A DNA stretch of 64,000 nucleotides from Bugula neritina (Eukaryota; Bryozoa; Gymnolaemata; Cheilostomatida; Bugulidae): NCBI GenBank assembly GCA_964035545.1, contig OZ037772.1:1081001-1145000 (forward strand), in the 5' to 3' direction. The notes beneath the pieces were generated by a model, which worked only from the letters and a program-made list of their open reading frames with translations, was not told the origin of the DNA and made no database searches. Position 1 is the first letter of the stretch, and each line of letters begins with the position of its first letter. A program made the position numbers and the translations under genes. This document shows, piece after piece, positions 57,401 to 64,000 of this stretch.

Positions 57401-60400
57401 TTATTATTTTATTATTAAAGTGAGTTATGTAACAGTAAAAGAGGAAGTAAGTTTGTCAGCATTAAGGTTTGTGTGAGACAGAAATGGATAGTGCAGGAGT
57501 TTATATTCTCACTGTTATGTTGAATATTTAGTATATTTCATCCTTCAAGTGTCTGTTTCCTTGATAAGATGGTATAGGCATAGCTTTAACTCAGTGGTGT
57601 CCCACCTTCTTCATACCATCCTCCTTTTTATGATAATTTTCTATTAAGTTTCCGCCCTTTTGATAAAATTGTAATTTCATTTATAAAGAAAATCTGGGAC
57701 AGGTTGTTTTCCTAATAATTCATTGAGTGTAGAAAAAGCACTTTGTGTTTGACATGAATTAGTGTCTGCCACAGCTTCAGTTCAGCTTTGAAAGCATTGA
57801 TGCTGGTATTAAAAGCAGTGAGTTGATGATTATACTCATTCATTTTAGGTTCAGAGCTTTTAGTACAGCAAATATATCTACTAGGTATTCAGTAAATAGT
57901 TTATGGCAATCAGTTCTACTGAATGCAAAAACTTCCTGTTGGTTTTTACTTTCAATAAACCTTTTAGCCTCCATTCGTAGTAGGAGGGGTAGCAGCTAGA
58001 GTAGAGTGAATATTAGACACACGGATGTAGAAGTAAACTTAGATTGCAGAGTGTAATGTGGATAAATAAATGAACTACATAAAATGAAGGAGTTATAATT
58101 ATACATATTCATGTAACCTGGAACACAAGGCAAGAGCTCAAAAAGCTGAGAAAAAAATCCCTGAAATTTTAGAAATGAAAACCCCTAAAAAACTCAAATT
58201 TCCTGTGAAGGGGAAATTCCCCAAGGTTGAGAGCAACTGCTTTAATTTTTTCAACCATTTCATTCCAAGTGCAGTGAATATAAATGACATCTTTCTAGTC
58301 CAACCAACTGTCTATAGTTATTACATAGTATGTGTGTAGTGATACATCATCAACCTGTAGTTACAGGTAGTAGGTGTAGAATAAGTACAATGTCATATTC
58401 TGAAATGTTTTTATAAATAGTGTGATTTTATGTATACAGAGGAGACAGTAGCATTCCATGACTTGGCATCTTTGAGTGATTTGTCTTGTGAGTTACGAGA
58501 AAGTCTGACTGGTGGAATAGAGACTCTGTCTGAGAAAGTTGCAGAGTTGAATGACATCTCAAAGGATGCCTGGAAAGAACTGAGTAAAATAGAAGATGAA
58601 GTGAAGAAAATGGTTGCCAGAGTAAACTCTGCAGCTGACGCTCAGGTATGCTGACATGATGATGTCATCTAATGTATTTCTGTTTGTCTGAAATTAGGTT
58701 TTGCATTTGGTTTTTGAGTTGTAAATAGAAATGAATTTCATTTGCTACTAGAATTAACTGGCCATTAAAGTATTATTATTCTGTGTACAAGTAGCAGTAG
58801 TCATTCATCACATGTTACTCAGTGCAGAGGAACCTGTCAATACAGATGACTCACTCATCCTTCTGCAACTGTCAATCACTCACACAGAGAGGTTGGCTGT
58901 GTGAGTGATTGACAGGTGTCAGGAGGAGGAGACTAGTCACGTGATGTACTAGCTCTCTGCTGTGTATAGAGTGTCACGTGACTGAGTCATTGGCCACTCA
59001 GTGGGTGATCTGTCAATTTCATTTCAAGTGTAGAGGTTGTGAGGTGCAGAAGTGGTTACACTGTGTTACTAATTATTAGATAGAAGAGATTAGAAAGAAA
59101 GCTACAAACCTGAGGCTAGAAATATATGGATATTTGAAGAGCTGCACACAGATAGTGGATAATTATAGAATAGAGCTGGCCTTGAGTAAGACAATGGGCA
59201 GACAGTCTCTGCTGGACACAGTACAACATGCAGTTGATAAGTTCAATGATGCAGGGATTGTGAGAGACTACAAAGAGATGAGTGAGAAGATGGAAAAGGC
59301 TACAGATATTGGTGTAATAGAGAAGTGTGTACTTCCAGACAGCATCTTGGTACCAACATGTAGGTGGAGTCTATAAATAGTAACACTAACTATAAATAAT
59401 TTTCTGCTTGTAATCAGTTGAATTGTTTTCACTGAATATTTTAATAGTAGAATAAGTAGATAGAGTTTATTTATTGGAGAATTGAGTTTTGTTTTACTCT
59501 CACATTATGAGACATTTCTGCAGTGTTTCAGAGTTTATGATGTATAAGTGAGCTGCTAAACTGTGTTATGCTGACTACCTGCTGTCAGTATTAACAAGAT
59601 ATTCTCACTTAGACCTGTGCATCACGTAGCAACTTGTAGTAACTACAGACTGCTTGTATTTAAACATCTTTTAGTTTTAAGTTTGAAAATCTGTTCCCAC
59701 CTCCTCAGGTGATGAGATTCTCAAGTTATAGAATTGTTATTTTGTTGTTGCAGACAGTGAAGACAGTCTGGGACTGAAGCTGCTGCAGCCACCATCTTCT
59801 CTCCAGTCTGATGGACTTCCTGTACGTGGCTGGTGTGTCACAGTAAACATCTCAGCTGATGGACATCTCATGTGTCGGACACTAGAAGGTGTAGAAGTAA
59901 TAAATAGAGAGACTCTGGATACTATCAGCTCAGTGAAGAACACCAACACTACAGAGTGGGGGGAGATAATCCAACCTGAAGGGGTGATGGTTGGCAGCTG
60001 GTATAACAGAGAGGAGAAAACAGCTGAAGTCTCACTTCTTGATCCGAACTCCTTTCAGAAGACTCGCTCTCTCTACCAGCAGTCAGTAGGTGGACTCTTC
60101 ACTTACTATAGAATAGCTCAACACGACTCACTGCTCTATATTGTAGACTGGAGAGAGAACCAGCTGGTAGTCTGCAACCTAGTAGACAATAAAATACAGA
60201 AGTTCCCACTTCCTGAGATGAAGTACCCTCGTCCTGTATGCATCCTCCCAGACTCAACTCTCCTCATAGGAGACCTCACTGAAGATGGTAAAGTGAGAAG
60301 ATATAAAGTGGAGAACACAACTCTCTCTCTAATGTGGGAGTTTCTTCACATCTCACATCCAACTGGTATTTCCTTTGATCCAACATCTGAACTGATTCAC

Positions 60401-61582
60401 ATCTGTACAGGGATAGGACCTCTCCTCATCCTCTCACTTGAAGGTAAATACTCTGTTTATTATAGTAAGTTTATTTATTTTATATATAATTATGTTGTAG
60501 TAAATAATATATTTTAATAATTAACAGTAAACAACTTCCACTCATCAGATATATTATGATATTGTTAGTATTTATCAAGTCACTGATGTTATTTTTAGCT
60601 AAAAGTTATGTAATAAAGACTGTAACATGCTGATAGTAGATGTTATATTCTTCATCACATGACTTGTAGCTAATAATAATATTAGTGAATAATACTGCCT
60701 CCCTGCAATAAGTTTATTTCTAGCTGCAGTAACATGCAGGATGTAAGCACAGGTAAAAGTGTATATTATATTGTATAGGTTTAAGGTGTACTCTGTGTAG
60801 TGTGCAGTGAGCTCTTAGTAAACTCTCTATTCAGTCTTCCTTTCCAAGCCTTCGCCTGGTAGTGTAGAGGATAAGGACTCCACACTGCTAAGTGAGTTAG
60901 TGCTGCAAGGGGTTCAAACCCACCTATCAGCGTGTCTAGTTAATATACTATGCAAGTGTTTTACAGTAATTTTAGAGGTGCTCAGTCTAACAACTGTACA
61001 GACTGCCAGCTACATATGAGTTATGAGTTGTAGTTTGACTTCAGTCTAGTGCTGCTGTTGTTTTGGTCATCAGATAATTTAAATATAAATAATTTGATAC
61101 TTTTTGACTGCCATTACTGAGACTATGTAATTTGATAATGGCTGGTAGAGCAGTGTTTGCTGGTGGGACTCAGGTGGCTGTGGTTGGTTCTTGTTAAGTA
61201 TTTTATATGTGATAATGTTGGAGTAGCTGCAGTGGTATTAGAAGTACACACGTGGGTGTGTTCTTGTTAAGAGCCACAGGCTAAGTTTGTGAGTCAAGGT
61301 CAATATTGTTGTATAATGAGACACTATTTTCTGCTCTATTTGAGTATTTACTTCATGCATGTAACCTGCTTAGTTGCATCTTTAAAGGCAGTCTGTCTGT
61401 TTCTCTCAATACACACCAACTGATACAATATGATGCTATTATTTACAGGTCAACTGGTGCTTACTGTTCCCAGAGAAAGTCTTGGTGTGAGTGACTGGGT
61501 GAGGGACATTGCGGTGTGTAACAGAGACACAGTGTTTCTAGCATGTAGAGATGGTTTGAGGAGATACACAATAAAATACTAA
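54448..61582 (+). CDS. TRIM-like protein: RING, two B-boxes, coiled coil, beta-propeller-like C-terminus
   Basis: Complete gene, seven coding exons, every phase matching, 620 aa: 54448-54629, 56770-56950, 57148-57337, 58440-58645, 59080-59359, 59754-60443, 61449-61582. The start is the first ATG after a TTTTACAG acceptor (ACCAAGATGGC). RING (about residues 17-62): CGYCSQYFNKLEDPRTLPC, LHVYCMRCLK, CAYC. B-box 1 (about 92-120): CDVCKGGTQAAVFCVDSQKK, LCQQH. B-box 2 (about 146-175): CEHHKEEQLTEVCSKCHQIF, CMRCD. Coiled coil (about 195-340): GGIETLSEKVAELNDISKD, ARVNSAADAQ, EKMEKATDIG. The C-terminal 270 residues have repeated short beta-strand motifs (VTVNISADGHLMCRTLEGV; RIAQHDSLLYIVDWRENQLV; RPVCILPDSTLLIGDLTEDG; HPTGISFDPTSELIHICTGI; VRDIAVCNRDTVFLACRDGL), as in an NHL/WD-like propeller. 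TRIM proteins are RING E3 ubiquitin ligases, with the C-terminal domain selecting the target. Introns hold two hAT-like elements, a strong hairpin and a tRNA-like sequence. Confidence 0.92.
54927..55431. mobile_element. hAT-like non-autonomous transposon, copy B (TRIM intron)
   Basis: Left end region ACCAACCTTTTTCATATCAT, right end CCCAAGTTGGGAACTACTG. Shares the internal block ACACATTCATGTAGAAGTAG through TACATGTAACTTGCAAGAGC with copies A and C but lacks the first internal block, so it carries an internal deletion. Confidence 0.75.
55432..56769. other. Intron sequence of the TRIM-like gene
   Basis: No additional exon or repeat supported; includes a short C-rich run at about 56090. Confidence 0.5.
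57592..58239. mobile_element. hAT-like non-autonomous transposon, copy C, 648 bp, with 8-bp target duplication
   Basis: Ends are CAGTGGTGTCCCACCTTCTT and, from the other strand, CAGTTGCTCTCAACCTTGGG. Flanking octamers CTTTAACT (before) and CTTTAATT (after) match at seven of eight bases, the 8-bp duplication expected of hAT transposases. No transposase ORF. Inserted in the intron between the B-box 2 and coiled-coil exons. Confidence 0.85.
58840..58950. other. Long hairpin in TRIM intron
   Basis: TGTCAATCACTCACACAG (58870-58887) is perfectly complementary to 58897-58914 across a 9-nt loop, and imperfect pairing continues outward (CTCATCCTTCTG with CAGGAGGAGGAG), giving a stem of about 30 bp or more. 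Could be a small foldback element or an intronic microRNA-type precursor; nothing distinguishes them here. Confidence 0.6.
60850..60936 (+). ncRNA. tRNA-like sequence (SINE head or tRNA pseudogene)
   Basis: Box A TAGTGTAGAGG at 60860-60870 and box B GTTCAAACC at 60912-60920 fit the RNA polymerase III internal promoter consensus at normal spacing. The T-arm pairs only partly (mismatches in the stem) and no acceptor stem forms, so it is not a working tRNA. No SINE body or tail could be delimited. Lies in the last TRIM intron. Confidence 0.45.
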
Positions 61583-61758
61583 ACTTATCAGCTACAGGTT
61601 ACTAATAATCAGCTCAGTGAGGTACTGAGAGATAAACTAGATAATATTTGTCATCAACATAATTATTTCATTACAATTCATCAATACACACACTCTGTAA
61701 TTATAGTTGGATATGAGATGTTTTACTGTATCAAATATGTGTTGCTATTTTACCATCT

Positions 61759-61764
61759 AATAAA
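61759..61764 (+). terminator. Polyadenylation signal of the TRIM-like gene
   Basis: AATAAA 177 bp after the stop codon, followed by GTTTATTTGC and a TG-rich patch. Gives a 3' UTR of about 200 nt. Confidence 0.75.
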
Positions 61765-61799
61765 GTTTATTTGCTAGCGAAAATATAGTCTGTTTTCAT

Positions 61800-63156
61800 G
61801 CCTCATTAGCTTTAGTTCAAGTTGAGTTCACTTACTAAAAAATAATCTTTACTGGAGCAGTAACTGTAAATGACTTGTCTGCGGGAGAATTTATTCACTG
61901 AATTGACATGCAGGTGCAAGTAACTCCAACATGACTAAGTAAATTTATTCCAACCATTCACAATAATATACATTCCATTGCTGTGCAAACAATAGCATTG
62001 AGTAGCCAATCAAATTGTTTCTTGTCTTGCATTCAGGAATCTGATAAATAATATATAAGACAATCAGCTAGATATAAACACTGTATTACTCTACACATGA
62101 GCTGTCTGTGATGCAGCTGCTTTGTAAACTGTGTGTAATTTGATGAGTTTAGTTCAATTGGTTGCAGTTTAATTATGACATGTTCACCCTCATGTAATAT
62201 TAGAGGACAACTCCTCTCCAGTGTGCAGTGGTAGTATACTATTAGTCAAAGGAAGTGCTCAGTATAATATAAATAGCTGACCACTCCTACACCAACACTC
62301 CTGAACACCAGGTAGACGACAAGAACTCTTGAACACCACTCAGGTTAAGGGACTCCAGGCACCTCTGATTACCATCCAAGGCAGACGTGTTCTGGATCAC
62401 AGTCTTAACTCCTCACAGACTAAGACAGGAGCCGGAGTCATCCTCACAGCCAAGCAACCCATGCCAATATACCAACCCTAGCTGACCTGAATACTACAAC
62501 TTATATATAGTATTCGGAATAACTCCAAAGTAGCATATTTCTGTTAAAATAACATTAATAATAAACAGATAAATTATATATTTACTGATTCAATCACTAT
62601 TTGAGTTTTCAAATTAAAATTCAATAAGAGACATCAGCAAGTAATAATCATATGTTATGTAATAATACATGCCACAAAAAGGCATCACTCTAAAATTTAA
62701 CAAAATGTATTAGCAGTTATCTATACTGAGATTATAATGTAATACTAATGTTGCATAAAGTATTAAACTATCAACCCCCTCTCATATTATTATTTAACCT
62801 TTGACCTACAAACAATGATTAAATTATTTTCTTGTTGCTATACTGTCTTTTTTTTTAGTTGGCTCACAGAAACAGTTTCAATCTAACAATGTAGTGTTGA
62901 TACAAATCAGGGTATATAAGCTCAACAATAAAACATAAGAAATAATTATCCTCAATATCCTAAGGAATATTCCAGAGAACACTGCAGGCTGAGCTAAGAT
63001 ATTTTACAACTACATGCAGTTGACATATCTTCATGAATTGTGGACCATTTTGGTGTTTCTGTGTGCACAGACAAGTTGCAATGACTCCAACAGAAATTTT
63101 TTTAGTAGGTTTCAGTTCATCTTGAATATATTACAGCTTGTTGTCTTTTGGTGGAA
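61800..63156. other. Intergenic; possible solo LTR at about 62180-62635
   Basis: Around 62190-62635 there is a promoter-like arrangement: AGTATAATATAAATAGC (TATA box, about 62260-62276), a GC-richer leader with tandem GAACACCA phrases, and an AATAAA at about 62558. This resembles the U3-R-U5 order of a solo LTR, but terminal TG...CA and target duplication could not be fixed. No ORFs of interest. Confidence 0.3.
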
Positions 63157-63335
63157 TATTATTGATGATACACTACCTTGTTTGCCTCAATAGTATTGAT
63201 GGTAGACTACCTTTTTTGACCTCAATAGTGTTGATGGTACACTACCTTGTTTGGCCTCAACAGTATTAATGGTACACTACCTTGTTTGGCCTCAACAGTA
63301 TTAATGGTACACTACCTTGTTTGGCCTCATTAGCC
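63157..63335. repeat. 35-bp tandem repeat, five copies
   Basis: Unit TTGATGGTACACTACCTTGT plus TTGGCCTCAACAGTA. The copies are progressively more similar toward the 3' end (the last two almost identical). Confidence 0.93.
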
Positions 63336-64000
63336 TTGCTAATATAAAATTAAGAGCACAACTTGCACGATTTAACTAATTTAACTTGGTTCATATTATG
63401 ATGTTAATATGTTGACATTTATAACCTCTAATATATTTCTATGTTTATAACCTATCAATATGCTCTGATCTACAGTCTTTATTGTCATTCAAGGTGTTGC
63501 TCACTGCTGGTCAACCCCATTAACCCCCAACTTACTGTCTACATAAAAAACTGTCTACTCTCCCTCCATGGTACATAGCTCATACAATGTGTATAATTAT
63601 TTGCTTTTGCACATTCATTACATAAAATACCAGCCATTGTGTTAAAAGTAGAGTTTTGTTGTATAGTCTCACATATTGGAACATGGCCTTAAGATTTGTA
63701 GTTTCTGAGGCTTTTGTGCTATTGCTGGAGAAAATTGCTAAGAATTTACTGCAGTGAATCTTTGTATAAACATTACTTATGAAATGCATATCTGTGGAAT
63801 ACTTGATCTACTCTGTATCATGTAAACTAACTTACACACAAGTTATATACAGCTACTACTTGATAAGGAAGTAATAGACTTACACTAACAGAGTTATTGA
63901 CATGAAAAAGTAAATAATATTTAAATTGTGATGACTAAGTAAGTGGATGAGTCATAAACTAGTCAAAAAATAATTTCTACAAACAAACTTTATTGAGTAA
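63336..64000. other. Intergenic; no gene seen
   Basis: AT-rich sequence without supported features. Confidence 0.45.

Overview
This window is animal nuclear DNA. It is AT-rich, its genes are cut into short exons (36-700 nt) by GT-AG introns, and the recognisable gene types are metazoan: a fibrillar collagen with a C-terminal COLFI domain, a TRIM-type RING/B-box protein, a SPOP-like MATH-BTB relic and a DUF4806-like gene. The compact introns and gene types suggest an early-branching invertebrate such as a sponge, but nothing here fixes the species. No bacterial genes, rRNA or CRISPR array were seen.

Layout. 1-8 kb: a lone minus-strand Cys-rich exon, a small plus-strand gene behind a TATA box, two families of non-autonomous DNA transposons, and a broken SPOP-like copy joined to a duplicate of the small gene's 3' end. 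9.7-9.9 kb: a near-perfect hammerhead ribozyme between two (TA)n tracts, the setting known for Penelope-like elements. 11-15 kb: a mosaic of three Ty3/gypsy-like gag fragments, one C2H2 zinc-finger half-exon and a DUF4806-like gene. 19.4-24.2 kb: a minus-strand gene of at least eleven exons, helix-rich and unidentified, with a 65-copy 20-bp minisatellite in one intron. 24-28 kb: simple-sequence-rich DNA. 28.4-32.5 kb: a decayed CR1/jockey-type LINE (PHD-type ORF1, endonuclease, reverse transcriptase). 33.1-33.9 kb: an (ACT)n tract that is open as a secreted poly-Thr protein. 35.2-43.5 kb: the collagen gene on the plus strand, with COLFI and the last Gly-X-Y exons well kept but the upstream helix exons carrying stops, single-base indels and many Gly losses. 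43.9-48.3 kb: a 17-bp satellite with about 1.06-kb higher-order duplication. 48.4 kb: a Harbinger-like MITE with a TTA target duplication. 49.2-52.3 kb: a tandemly repeated unit with two nested insertions. 52.9-61.8 kb: a complete seven-coding-exon TRIM-like gene whose splice phases all agree (620 aa). 62-64 kb: non-coding with a 35-bp tandem repeat.

The genes do not form a pathway. Collagen acts in the extracellular matrix and the TRIM-like protein is a probable cytoplasmic ubiquitin ligase; they are simply neighbours. The most notable content is the ribozyme, the decaying collagen helix, and the private minisatellites in nearly every collagen intron, several of which touch splice sites. Exon boundaries were read by eye from splice motifs, reading-frame continuity and phase matching; no alignment or expression data were available.
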